A stretch of DNA of 64,000 nt from Pelagibius sp. (GTDB lineage Bacteria > Pseudomonadota > Alphaproteobacteria > Kiloniellales > Kiloniellaceae). Of the stretch, positions 25,377 through 33,976 are shown piece by piece. How positions within the stretch are numbered: position 1 is the stretch's first letter; the number at the start of each line of letters is the position of its first letter. The DNA is taken from assembly GCF_028281305.1 (NCBI RefSeq), contig NZ_JANQKD010000003.1:1-64000 (forward strand), read 5' to 3'. The position numbers were made by a program, and so were the translations under genes. The notes below the pieces were generated by a model. That model saw only the letters and a list, made by a program, of their open reading frames with translations, ran no database searches and was not told the DNA's origin.

Positions 25377-26969
25377 TTACTCCGGCAACTCCCCCAGGGC
25401 GGCTGTATAGCGGTCGCAAAGGGTCTTGATCACTTTCACCCTGGCGTAGCGCTTGTCGTTTCCTTCGACCAGGGTCCAGGGTGCCGCGGCCGTGCTGGTG
25501 TACTGCACCATGTCGTTGACGGCCTGCTCGTACTCCTCCCACTTGTCCCGGTTGCGCCAGTCCTCATCCGTCAGTTTCCAGCGCTTGTACGGCGTCTTCT
25601 CGCGCAGCTTGAAGCGCGCGAGCTGTTCGTCCTTGCTGATATGGATCCAGTACTTCACGAGGATGATACCGTGATCGATCAGCTGATCCTCGAAGTCGTC
25701 GATCTCCCCGTAGGACCGGCGCCACTCGTCCTCGCTGGCCAGCCTCTCGATGCGCTCGACCAGGACGCGGCCGTACCACGAGCGGTCGAAGATGGTGATC
25801 TGACCCGCGGCCGGGATACGGCGCCAGAAACGCCAGAGGTAATGCTGGGCTTTTTCCTCATCGGTCGGAGCGGCGATGCCGTGAACCTGATAGTTCCGGG
25901 CGTCGAGCGCCTCGTTGATCCGCCGGATGGCACCGCCCTTGCCGGCCGCGTCCGGCCCCTCGAAGAGCAGAATGGTCGAAACACCGTTCGCCTTGGCCTG
26001 CAGATGCTGTCTGTAGAGCCGGGCCTGCAGGTCGACCAGTTGCGCACGGTAGTCATCGCGGACAAGCCGCTTCGACATGTCCAGGCTGCTGAGAACAGTG
26101 ATCGACTTGGCGGCGAGGTAACCTGTGTCATCGGCAGGCTTGGGCTTAGGCTTGGCCTTGACGAGCTTGGCCGTGGCCTTGGATTTGCCCTTCGACTTGC
26201 TCTTGGCCTTGACGGCGCTGGGGGCGCAGGCCGCCGCCATCGCCTCTTCGTTCAGGCGGTCCTCTATCTCGCGCTCCAGGGAGTCGCGCAGGATCGTCGC
26301 CACGGTCACTGCCCGGTAGTTCGGATCCTGGCCTTCCACCACGGTCCAAGGGGCGATGCCCCGGTTGGTGCGCGAAATCACCTGCTCGGCCGTACGGATG
26401 AAGGTGTCGTAGTTGCGCCAGTTCTCCCAATCGCGCTCGGTCACCCGTGCCTTGGTCAAGGGATCGTCTTCCAGGTTCCGCAGACGCTGTTCCTGGGCAT
26501 CGCGGCTGAGATGCATCCAGAACTTCTGCACCACAGCGCCGTCGCGGGCCAAGGCGCGCTCGAAGCGCACGATGCGATTGAGCTGTTTCAGAAAAGCCGC
26601 TTCGTCGATCTTCTTGTAGACAAAGTCCAGAACAGGCCGCGAGTACCAGGCACTGAGGAACATGCCGATGCGTCCGCGCGGCGGCAGATCACGCCAGTAG
26701 CGCCAGAACTCCGGGCGGTCGTGGTCGCGGCTGTTGGCGTCGTCATAGGCGCGCGTGATCAGCCAGCGCGCATCCATCCAGGCGTTCAACAGGCCGACGG
26801 TCTCGCCTTTGCCGCCGCCATCGACGCCGGCGAAGACCAGAACCGTCTGAAAGTGCCGCTGCTTGCGCAGGTCGTCCTGAAGCTCCAGCAGTTCCTGGCG
26901 GAGAACCGGCGCGATCTTCTTGAAGTCTTTCTTGGAGATGGCGCGGCCAAGTTCAGCGGTCTCAAACAT
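25377..26969 (-). CDS. Double-domain PPK2-family polyphosphate:AMP phosphotransferase
   Basis: The 530-residue protein has two PPK2 domains. The first (about 10-255) has VLVFAGVDGGGKGETVGLLN and the second (about 300-510) FEGPDAAGKGGAIRRINEAL as Walker A loops, with lid-type RPPRGRIGMF/RIPAAGQITIFDRSWYGRV segments. Two-domain members transfer phosphate from polyphosphate to AMP, giving ADP. A Lys-rich linker (KAKSKSKGKSKATAK) joins the halves. I start at the ATG at 26969 (MFETAELGRA); the track's start adds 22 unlikely residues. It is a single gene, convergent with the rhodanese. Confidence 0.9.
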   Translation of the reverse strand: MFETAELGRAISKKDFKKIAPVLRQELLELQDDLRKQRHFQTVLVFAGVDGGGKGETVGLLNAWMDARWLITRAYDDANSRDHDRPEFWRYWRDLPPRGRIGMFLSAWYSRPVLDFVYKKIDEAAFLKQLNRIVRFERALARDGAVVQKFWMHLSRDAQEQRLRNLEDDPLTKARVTERDWENWRNYDTFIRTAEQVISRTNRGIAPWTVVEGQDPNYRAVTVATILRDSLEREIEDRLNEEAMAAACAPSAVKAKSKSKGKSKATAKLVKAKPKPKPADDTGYLAAKSITVLSSLDMSKRLVRDDYRAQLVDLQARLYRQHLQAKANGVSTILLFEGPDAAGKGGAIRRINEALDARNYQVHGIAAPTDEEKAQHYLWRFWRRIPAAGQITIFDRSWYGRVLVERIERLASEDEWRRSYGEIDDFEDQLIDHGIILVKYWIHISKDEQLARFKLREKTPYKRWKLTDEDWRNRDKWEEYEQAVNDMVQYTSTAAAPWTLVEGNDKRYARVKVIKTLCDRYTAALGELPE

Positions 26970-27149
26970 GGTGTGTTCCTGCGGTCGGGATTCAGCGCCG
27001 CCCTTGCCCCCGGCAACGCCCCACCACAGTAGCACAATCGCGCTCAGTACTATTTCTCGATCACCGGCACATATCGACCGGCTTTTTTCTGCTGTTAAGT
27101 CATATTCTTAGATGTCTTTTCTCATGTGGTGGCGCAGCTAAGCGCTGGG

Positions 27150-28652
27150 TCACACCGGGTCGCCGGCGATCACGCCCTTCAGGGACCGGGTGGCCGCGGC
27201 CCGGTCGCCGCGCAGCAACCCGTTCAACGCCGCCAGCGCGCTTGGCCGCGCTTCGACGTTCCACGCCAGCCAGAGCAACGGATAGAGGACGACACCGCCG
27301 GCGACCAGCAGAGCGAGCTCGAAAGCCGGTGCAAGTTGGCCGCCGATACTCCAGCCCAGCGCGGCAACCATGAGGGCCATCACGACCGACGGCACGGCGG
27401 CGCGGGCGAGAACGCCGAACTGGCGGGCGACGGAAACGCCGCTGTGTCTGGCGACAAAGGCGGATAGCACCGGCGCCAAGAGCCACTGCCGCAAGGCCAA
27501 ACCGGCCACCGCACCAGCCAGGCCGAACTGGGCCCCGATGCCGCAGGTGACCGCCCCCACGGCGATGGCGATCAGCCTGGCGCGGCTGATATCGCCCAAA
27601 GCGCCATAAGCGGTCAGTACGTTGGCGGCAAACCCGGACAGCGGCGTGCGCAACGATGCCAGCACGAGAATCTGCATGACGACAACCGCATCCGTCCACT
27701 CACGCCCGAACACCAGCGGCAGCAGCAGAGGCGCCGTGACCAGCGTTCCCAAGAGCGCCGGCCAGAAGGTCCAGGTGCCGACGCGGATGAGGGATGCGAT
27801 CAGGCTTTCGATTTTCGCCGGTTCGCTTCGCAGCCGTGCCGTCGCAGGAAGGGCAACTGCCGACATCGGCCCGCTGAGCACCGCGTTCAGCTGACCGATG
27901 AAGCGTCGCGCGACAACGAAGAAGCCAAGCGCCTCGGTGCCGAGGACGTAACCGATGATGCCGCGCGGCAGGGCCTGCACGGAGATGTAGCCCAGGGCCT
28001 TGTTCTCGATGCGGCGCAGGCCAAAGCGCGCCATCGCTGAGAGGTCGCCGGTCGAAAAGGCGGTCTTCGGTACCCACCGCACGGCGATATGCTTCAGGAT
28101 CAGCCCGATGGCGCGCCGCGCCAGTTCAAGGCCAACCAGACTCCAGAGTCCAAATCCGGCAAGCGCCAGGGCGATACCCATAGACACGGCGAGAATGCTC
28201 GCCACGGCACTCACCTTGGCCAGGGTCGAGAACCGCAGGTCCCGAACCAGCAGCTGATTGGGAACGCTGGTGGCCGCTGTCAGGAGCGGCAGCAGCGCCA
28301 TGACAGGCAGGATCTCCGCCAGACCCGGCGTGTCGAAGAGACCCGCGGCCAGGCGTCCACCGGCAGCGAGCAGTACTGCGCAGACCAGACCGACGCCGAC
28401 CAGGGCGGTGTAGACCGCGGACTTTTCAGCCTCGGTCAGTGTTTTCTTCTGGACCACGCCGTCGGCGGCGTGGCCGCCCACGAAGACGTCCGCCAGCATC
28501 GTGAACAGCAGTGCGAGGGCGAAGACGCCGTAGGTTTCGGCCCCCAGCAAGCGGACAAGGACGATCAGGCTGACAAGGCCGGTTACGACCTGGATGATCT
28601 GACCGGCCGAGGCCCAGGCGGTCTGGGTGATCAGGGTTTGTGCACGGGCCAT
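27150..28652 (-). CDS. Polysaccharide flippase (Wzx/MOP family)
   Basis: The 500-residue protein has 12-14 hydrophobic helices and begins with WASAGQIIQVVTGLVSLIVL and RLLGAETYGVFALA, the usual opening of O-antigen/teichoic-type flippases (PST family). SVPNQLLVRDLRF and PLLLPLVFGREW are also family-like. It should carry lipid-linked glycan units across the inner membrane. It follows the GT2 gene by 16 bases in a minus-strand operon. No polymerase is in the window, so the rest of the pathway is elsewhere. Confidence 0.88.
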   Translation of the reverse strand: MARAQTLITQTAWASAGQIIQVVTGLVSLIVLVRLLGAETYGVFALALLFTMLADVFVGGHAADGVVQKKTLTEAEKSAVYTALVGVGLVCAVLLAAGGRLAAGLFDTPGLAEILPVMALLPLLTAATSVPNQLLVRDLRFSTLAKVSAVASILAVSMGIALALAGFGLWSLVGLELARRAIGLILKHIAVRWVPKTAFSTGDLSAMARFGLRRIENKALGYISVQALPRGIIGYVLGTEALGFFVVARRFIGQLNAVLSGPMSAVALPATARLRSEPAKIESLIASLIRVGTWTFWPALLGTLVTAPLLLPLVFGREWTDAVVVMQILVLASLRTPLSGFAANVLTAYGALGDISRARLIAIAVGAVTCGIGAQFGLAGAVAGLALRQWLLAPVLSAFVARHSGVSVARQFGVLARAAVPSVVMALMVAALGWSIGGQLAPAFELALLVAGGVVLYPLLWLAWNVEARPSALAALNGLLRGDRAAATRSLKGVIAGDPV

Positions 28653-28668
28653 CGGCCGGAATGCCGGG

Positions 28669-29772
28669 CTAGCCGCCCTGGCTGCGGACCGGTGCCAGGC
28701 TCGCCTGCTTGCGGGCCAGCCTTGCGCTCCACAGGTCGAGGGCAGCCGTCACCACGGCGACCCCGAGCTTCTGAGCCCGGTAGCTGCGGCGCAGAATCGG
28801 TATCTGGCGAACGAAGGGCTTTGCGATGCCCTCCACATGCCGCCAGTGCAGCATGCCCTTGCGTGTTTCGAAGTAAGGGTCGTCGTACATCGACCACTTC
28901 CGCTGGAAGTGCTCCAGGCTCTTGCGCTGCCAGACCGGCGACCAGCGCAGGGCAAAGTAGGGCCAGTCCTCCTTTGTCAGGGGCCGGGCGCGGCTGGGGA
29001 AGAGATAGGTGACCACCGAGCTCGGTTCGAACATCACCCGCCCGCCGCTCTGCCAGACCGTCATGCAGAAGTCGATGTGCTCCTTTGTCGCCAAAAGATT
29101 CTCGTCCAGATCGCCCAGACGCTCGAAGGTCGCCTTGCGGATCAGCGCGCAGTGAAACTCACAGCACTGCGTCTCGCCGCGGCGAAGCTGGACGTCTTCG
29201 ACGTTCTGGCCCTGCAGGAGGTGAATGTCGGTCATCCGCCACTTGCCTGGTGCGGCATTGAGAAAGGTCGGCAGATCCTTTGCGAATTCGCCGCCCGCCT
29301 GGTGGATCTCGCTGTGCACCGGAAGCCGCTGACAGGTGAGCGGGGCGACCGCTTCCGCCCCCGTCTCTTCGGCGCACTCGACCAGGGCGTGAAGCCAGCC
29401 CTTGGAGACGATCACGTCGTTGTCGATAAAAACGACATAGGGTGTGGTGACCAGCCGCTGACCCAGATTGCGAGCCTGATTCGGCGTGAGGAATTCGTCC
29501 TGCCGGTGATAGCGGAACCCGTGCTGCTCGCAAGCCGCCTTGATCCGCCCGGCAATCTGCGCCGGGCTTCCCGCATCCAAATAGATCAACTCGTAGGGTG
29601 TCTCGGTCAATTCGATGATGCTGCGGAGGGACTCTTCAGCCACCCCGAAACGTTCCCGCGGTGTCACGACGATCGTTGCAAGTGCTGCCGTTGCAAGTGC
29701 TGCCGTTGCAAGTGCTGCCGTTGCAAGCGCTGGCGTTTCAGGAGCTGGCGTCTTCGTGGTCGGGTCTGGCAT
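28669..29772 (-). CDS. Family 2 glycosyltransferase with repeat-encoded N-terminus
   Basis: The 367-residue protein starts its GT-A fold at TIVVTPRERFGVAEESLRSI, with PYVVFIDNDVIVSKGWL giving the DxD nucleotide-sugar/metal site. The length and LATKEHIDFCMTVWQSGG resemble polysaccharide-locus GT2 enzymes. I start at the ATG at 29772, preceded by GAAGG. Residues about 12-32 are repeats of ATAAL encoded by a 15-base minisatellite, an unusual, probably disordered or membrane-lining leader. The GT4 gene lies 74 bases upstream and the flippase 16 bases downstream. Confidence 0.85.
   Translation of the reverse strand: MPDPTTKTPAPETPALATAALATAALATAALATIVVTPRERFGVAEESLRSIIELTETPYELIYLDAGSPAQIAGRIKAACEQHGFRYHRQDEFLTPNQARNLGQRLVTTPYVVFIDNDVIVSKGWLHALVECAEETGAEAVAPLTCQRLPVHSEIHQAGGEFAKDLPTFLNAAPGKWRMTDIHLLQGQNVEDVQLRRGETQCCEFHCALIRKATFERLGDLDENLLATKEHIDFCMTVWQSGGRVMFEPSSVVTYLFPSRARPLTKEDWPYFALRWSPVWQRKSLEHFQRKWSMYDDPYFETRKGMLHWRHVEGIAKPFVRQIPILRRSYRAQKLGVAVVTAALDLWSARLARKQASLAPVRSQGG
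29675..29749 (-). repeat. 15-base minisatellite in the glycosyltransferase 5' end
   Basis: Three perfect copies of GTTGCAAGTGCTGCC (29675-29719, plus strand) are followed by two diverged copies to 29749. On the coding strand they give A-T-A-A-L units. The unit is a multiple of three, so copy-number change would lengthen or shorten the leader without a frameshift. Confidence 0.95.
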
Positions 29773-29784
29773 CTCGATCACCTT

Positions 29785-29835
29785 CTATTGTGCTTCTCTG
29801 GCTATTGCGCCTCTCTGGCTATAGTGCCTCTCGGG
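29785..29835. repeat. 17-base tandem repeat upstream of the glycosyltransferase
   Basis: Three 17-base units, ctattgtgcttctctgg, ctattgcgcctctctgg and ctatagtgcctctcggg, lie between the GT2 start and the GT4 stop. The unit is not a multiple of three and sits in the leader of the GT2 message, so copy number could alter spacing or translation. Confidence 0.85.
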
Positions 29836-29846
29836 AATTCGTTCCT

Positions 29847-31190
29847 TTATCGCTGCACAGTCGTCGCCTCATGATCCGGCGCCGCACGACCTGACGGCGC
29901 CATGCCCAGTCCTTCGCGACGGGCGGCCTTGGGCAAGTCGTGAACGCCGGACGACAGCGCCCGCCGATATACCTCCAGCAGCTTGTCGGTAACGGCATCG
30001 CTGCCATAGCCATCCGCAACCCGCGCCCGCGCCCGTCGTGTAAGCGCCGGCCAGTCGGCCTCGCAGAGCAGAAGCCTGTCCAGCGCCGCGGCCAAATCGG
30101 CGGGGTCTCCCTCCTCCGCTAGGACACCGGTCTCCCCCTCTTCGACCAGCTCCGGAATGCCGCCGTGCCGGGTCGCACAGGTTGGGACGCCGACGGCCAT
30201 TGCTTCCTTGATTGTGTTCACCGGCGCATCGGCCCCGCCGGTCGGACTCGTCATCGACGCGGCGACGAAGATATGACTGGCCTCCAGAAGCGCCCTGATC
30301 TGCGCGTGGTCGCAAGCGCCGAGAAAGCGAACGCGGCCGGCGAGCCCCGCCTCATCGGCCTGCTTTTCCAGGGCAGACCGCTGCTCCCCATCGCCGACAA
30401 CGGTCAGATTTAGGTTGCGCCCTCTTTCGATGAGGCGCCGGAGCGCTTCGATGAGAACATGAACGCCCTTGCGGGGCGTCAATCGGCCGACGGTGATGCA
30501 CTCGACCGCGCCATCACCGAGGGGTCGTGGGTCGCGGTACGGAAAGCCCTCAAGATCTATGCCCGAGCCGACGACTGCGATTCTGTCCGCCGGGCAACCA
30601 AGGCCGATGGCTCTATCGCGGAAGTGCGCGCAGTTGGCCACAAAACCCTCAGCGGCGTCCCAGAGATAGTCATACACATCGGGCCCATGAGCACGGACCA
30701 CCTCAGAAATGTCATAGCCGCGGAAGTGAACGATCAGGCGTCCCTTCAGGATACCAGCCCGCCGATGCTTCAGAACGAACTCGCCCAGGGTTGCGAAGTG
30801 GCAATGCAGGATGTCGTAGCTGCCAGGAACGGCGAAAGCTTCAGCCTGATAGGAGGAGGTCAGGTCCGTCCAGCCTCTGCGATAGATCCGCGGCTTCAGC
30901 ACAGGCAACCTCCCGACGCCGTGCCTGCGCGCGAGCCGCCAGGAGACGGCGGGCAGTTGCAGAAGCCGGCGCCCGTAACCTGCGGGCCAGCTTACATTGC
31001 GGAAACGGCCGCGAAGCTTGCGCTGTATCGACGGAGCGGAGGAGAACCCGGTCGCTTCGATACTCGAAAGGCCGTAGATGTCGACCTCGTGCCCGCGATC
31101 GATCAAGCTCGCCGCGGCCAGGGCGATGAATGGCTCCGACATCATGGGAAAGCCATTTGTGAAGAAAGCAATCTTCAACAGCGCTGTCAC
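29847..31190 (-). CDS. Family 4 glycosyltransferase
   Basis: The 447-residue GT-B enzyme has FFTNGFPMMSEPFIALAAA at the N-terminus. The donor-binding C-terminal half shows ITVGRLTPRKGVHVLIEALR, LTVVGDGEQRSALEKQA and PVNTIKEAMAVGVPTCATRH, including the E-x7-E-like motif (EAMAVGVP). PTGGADAPVNTI is typical of colanic-acid-type WcaL/AmsK enzymes. The GTG at 31190 is the start used. It is probably the first gene of the glycosyltransferase/flippase operon. It adds a sugar from a nucleotide donor to a lipid-linked glycan at the inner face of the membrane. Confidence 0.9.
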   Translation of the reverse strand: MTALLKIAFFTNGFPMMSEPFIALAAASLIDRGHEVDIYGLSSIEATGFSSAPSIQRKLRGRFRNVSWPAGYGRRLLQLPAVSWRLARRHGVGRLPVLKPRIYRRGWTDLTSSYQAEAFAVPGSYDILHCHFATLGEFVLKHRRAGILKGRLIVHFRGYDISEVVRAHGPDVYDYLWDAAEGFVANCAHFRDRAIGLGCPADRIAVVGSGIDLEGFPYRDPRPLGDGAVECITVGRLTPRKGVHVLIEALRRLIERGRNLNLTVVGDGEQRSALEKQADEAGLAGRVRFLGACDHAQIRALLEASHIFVAASMTSPTGGADAPVNTIKEAMAVGVPTCATRHGGIPELVEEGETGVLAEEGDPADLAAALDRLLLCEADWPALTRRARARVADGYGSDAVTDKLLEVYRRALSSGVHDLPKAARREGLGMAPSGRAAPDHEATTVQR

Positions 31191-31475
31191 CCGAAATCAG
31201 CGGATGGGACCGGCATCAACAAGAGCGAGCCCAAAATATCACCCGCCTGTCCCAATTCCACCGAACATTGATGACGACACATAGAGATCACAACCCTTGG
31301 GAGGCCTGTCGGAAGAACATTGGAAAAAACACGGTCTGATGCAATTTGATCGCTTCTTGGAAGTTATGTTTAGAGAGCGCCGCGGGACTTCGATGAAGCC
31401 TTTACATCTGCATACTTCAGCGTGCTTTTTTGCGGCGCCGCCTGGTCCGGAAGAACTGCGGCACCGCTCAAGCGC

Positions 31476-32672
31476 ATGACGCCATCTATCGACGATTTCT
31501 CCACAACAGCAATCGTTTCGACCTTCAATAGAGCCGCCTTGGTTTCGGAGTGCGTTGAGTCGCTCCTTGGCCAAACGCTGCCCCCTGCCCAGATCATTGT
31601 CGTCAACGACGGCTCCGACGACGACACGGAAGACATCCTGCGCACCTACGGCGACCGGATCGAAGTCGTTCAGCGTGCCAACAAGGGAAAGTCGGCGGGC
31701 ATCAATCTGGCTCTGTCAATGGCACGCCATCCGCTGATCTGGATCGTTGACGACGACGACCTCGTGCTGCCGCAAGCCTTGGCAATCCTGACCGGTCTGC
31801 TGAAGGGCGCGCCCGAGGCCGGCTTTGCATACGGCCGCTACCTGCGCTTCGCAGTCGATCCGCGGACCGGACGCCAGGACCTCTTCAATACCGGTTATTG
31901 GGAGACCTGCGCCCCGGAGAACTTTCTGGCCGCCACCCTCGAGGACTTCTTCGTTCATCAGCCGGGAATGCTGGTGCGCCGCGCCGTTTACGATCAGGTC
32001 GGCCCTTTTGACGAGCGCCTGCCACGGTCGCAGGACTACGACATGCTGATCCGCCTTGCCCGTGTCACCCTGCCCGCCCCGACGGAGGCGGTCCTCTTTC
32101 ACCAGCGCCAGCATGACGGCGACCGTGGCACCGCCGCGGCGCGCTTTACCGTTGACCAGCGTGAACTTCGGTGGATTGAAGCGGACAAGCAGATCCTTCA
32201 GCGATGCTACAGGACTCTGGAACTGCGCGAGTATCTCTCGTCGCGGATCATCGAAACTGCAGAGGCGCGCAGGCACGCCCTGCTCCAACGCGCGACGATC
32301 ATGGCACGCAAGAAGCTCTGGGATCTGGCGCTCGACGACCTCGAGTCCGCCGCGCTGGTGTCGGGCGCCGGCCTGAGCGCGACTGAGAAAACCACTCTGC
32401 GACGCGCGGTCTTCTCGAAGTACGGCTGCCGCGAGTTGTTGGCCGACAAATCAGTTTCGCGGCGTGTACAGCGGCTCGCACGGCGCTCTACTGGAGGGCG
32501 GCAGATGGCCCGCACCCTGGCGCGGGGACTGTTGTGGCGGGTGAAAGAACAACTGCGCGCCGGCAATCGCCTGGAAGCAGGCCGCCTCGCCTCTCTCATG
32601 CTGTCCTGGGGACTGCAGCCGCCGTTTTCCCATGGTTCGCCCCGCCCCTCCAAGCAGCCGAGGGAAAGCTGA
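31476..32672 (+). CDS. Family 2 glycosyltransferase
   Basis: The 398-residue protein has the GT-A opening TAIVSTFNRAALVSECVESL and IIVVNDGSDDDTEDIL, then WIVDDDDLVLPQ (DxD). The C-terminal 150 residues are a basic helical extension (RLARRSTGGRQMARTLARG). It is divergent from the GT4 gene. The track's GTG start (31422) is possible, but the ATG at 31476 begins directly before the fold; no strong ribosome site was seen for either. Between 31191 and 31475 there is only the AT-richer divergent promoter region. It belongs to the surface-polysaccharide cluster. Confidence 0.87.
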   Translation: MTPSIDDFSTTAIVSTFNRAALVSECVESLLGQTLPPAQIIVVNDGSDDDTEDILRTYGDRIEVVQRANKGKSAGINLALSMARHPLIWIVDDDDLVLPQALAILTGLLKGAPEAGFAYGRYLRFAVDPRTGRQDLFNTGYWETCAPENFLAATLEDFFVHQPGMLVRRAVYDQVGPFDERLPRSQDYDMLIRLARVTLPAPTEAVLFHQRQHDGDRGTAAARFTVDQRELRWIEADKQILQRCYRTLELREYLSSRIIETAEARRHALLQRATIMARKKLWDLALDDLESAALVSGAGLSATEKTTLRRAVFSKYGCRELLADKSVSRRVQRLARRSTGGRQMARTLARGLLWRVKEQLRAGNRLEAGRLASLMLSWGLQPPFSHGSPRPSKQPRES

Positions 32673-32708
32673 CAGGCGCTGAAGGGGCAACGCGTCCGCT
32701 CCGTTGGG

Positions 32709-32744
32709 CCCTCCATTGGCCCCTCCATTGGCCCCTCCATTGGC
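32709..32744. repeat. 12-base tandem repeat, three perfect copies
   Basis: CCCTCCATTGGC is repeated three times without spacers, 37 bases after the GT2 stop and 9 bases before the end of the convergent SorC gene. An overlapping reverse ORF reads it as MEGP repeats, but this has no independent support as protein. Confidence 0.95.
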
Positions 32745-32752
32745 CGTCGTCT

Positions 32753-33727
32753 TCAGCGCTTGGCCAGCAGTGCCTTTGCCGTTGCCTCGTCGGTGATGAG
32801 AGCTGAGACCAGTTTGCCGGCCAGCGCTGCCTTAAGGGCGGCGACTTTCTTCTTGCCGCCGCCAACCACAACGGTCAGCCGCTGTGGCGGCGTTTCGAGC
32901 GGCAGGCTTGCAACCCGCCTGTTGACCGGATTGTCCAGGGGCCGGCCCGCAGCATCGAAAGACCAGCCGGTGATCTCCCCGACCGCGCCGGCCTCGATCA
33001 GGGCTGAAACGTCGGCATCGCTCAAGAAGCCGTCGCGGTGGATCGGCGCATGCCAACCAATTTCGCCGATGCCGACAAAGCTGGCATCGGCCTGGTCGCG
33101 CAGTTCCCGCAGGGCCCGAAACGCGCGCTGGTCCTGCAGAACCTCACGGTCCGCAACCGTCTCTGTCACCACGGGCGCCGGCACCGGATAGCGTTGCGCG
33201 CCCACTTTGTCACCGAGCCGCATGACCACGTCATAGGGGTTGGCCTGGCCGCCCGCCGCCATGGCACCGACCAGAGAGACGACCTTGTGTTGCGGGCGCT
33301 CCATCGTATCGAGTTCTTCGACGGCCGCCCGCAGCGTCCGTCCGTTGCCGACGCAGACCGTGACCGCAGACTTGCGCGACAGCAGCCGTTGCAGCCGAAC
33401 CGCAGCAGCCACCGCGATCCCCGCCGTCGAGCCGGGGGCAGCCGGGTCGCTCGGCGTTACGTCGCAGAACTCGAGGGCGAAGCGGTCCGTCAGCCGTGCA
33501 GACAGCTCCGTACAGGCCGCGACGGGGTGGTCGAGCCGGAACTTGATCATCTTCTCGCTCACCGCCAAAGCCACCAGCCGCTGGACCGCCTGGCGGGAGA
33601 GATCGAGCTGCGCGGCGATCTCATCCTGCGTCCGGCCGGCGATGAAGTAGAGCCAGGCCGCTCGCGCGGCGTCGTCGCGCCGGCGATCGCTTTGCCTATC
33701 GGCTGTCTTCTCGACGGTCTTGTCCAT
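32753..33727 (-). CDS. SorC/DeoR-type sugar-binding transcriptional regulator
   Basis: The 324-residue protein has an N-terminal HTH (AAWLYFIAGRTQDEIAAQLD, LSRQAVQRLVALAVSEKMI) and a C-terminal sugar-phosphate-binding domain of the SorC family (VTVCVGNGRTLRAAVEEL, VVSLVGAMAAGGQANPYDVV). Such proteins are effector-responsive regulators of polyol and sugar operons. It is divergent from the Smo-type operon, with GGGAG before its ATG, and should control that operon. A candidate operator lies at 33914-33930. Confidence 0.92.
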   Translation of the reverse strand: MDKTVEKTADRQSDRRRDDAARAAWLYFIAGRTQDEIAAQLDLSRQAVQRLVALAVSEKMIKFRLDHPVAACTELSARLTDRFALEFCDVTPSDPAAPGSTAGIAVAAAVRLQRLLSRKSAVTVCVGNGRTLRAAVEELDTMERPQHKVVSLVGAMAAGGQANPYDVVMRLGDKVGAQRYPVPAPVVTETVADREVLQDQRAFRALRELRDQADASFVGIGEIGWHAPIHRDGFLSDADVSALIEAGAVGEITGWSFDAAGRPLDNPVNRRVASLPLETPPQRLTVVVGGGKKKVAALKAALAGKLVSALITDEATAKALLAKR

Positions 33728-33913
33728 TCCCGCTCCCTCCCTGAGGTATCACCCCAACGGCCGGGCCTAACGTCTTGGCCGGGCGCGCAGAAGCGCTTCT
33801 AGCGCGGATGCCGGCCGATGCAAAGCAGATCTCGGTTCGGGTCCAAGCTGCCGCACGGTTGCAACATTCTTAAAGCAACAAGCTTGACTTATTCATCAGA
33901 GCGTGCGATCAAT

Positions 33914-33930
33914 TGCTCAATAAACGAGCA
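33914..33930. promoter_or_regulatory. Candidate operator of the Smo-type operon
   Basis: TGCTC-AATAAAC-GAGCA is a perfect five-base inverted repeat with a seven-base spacer, in the AT-rich gap between the SorC gene and the binding-protein gene. A further TGCTCA lies at 33949-33954. The gap 33728-33976 otherwise shows no coding sequence. Confidence 0.5.
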
Positions 33931-33976
33931 TATGCCCAATAACCTACATGCTCATAACTTTGGGAGGAAGGCTAAA

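Noticed and set aside
32709-32744. CRISPR-like repeat
   Set aside because: The copies abut without spacers, so it is a minisatellite.
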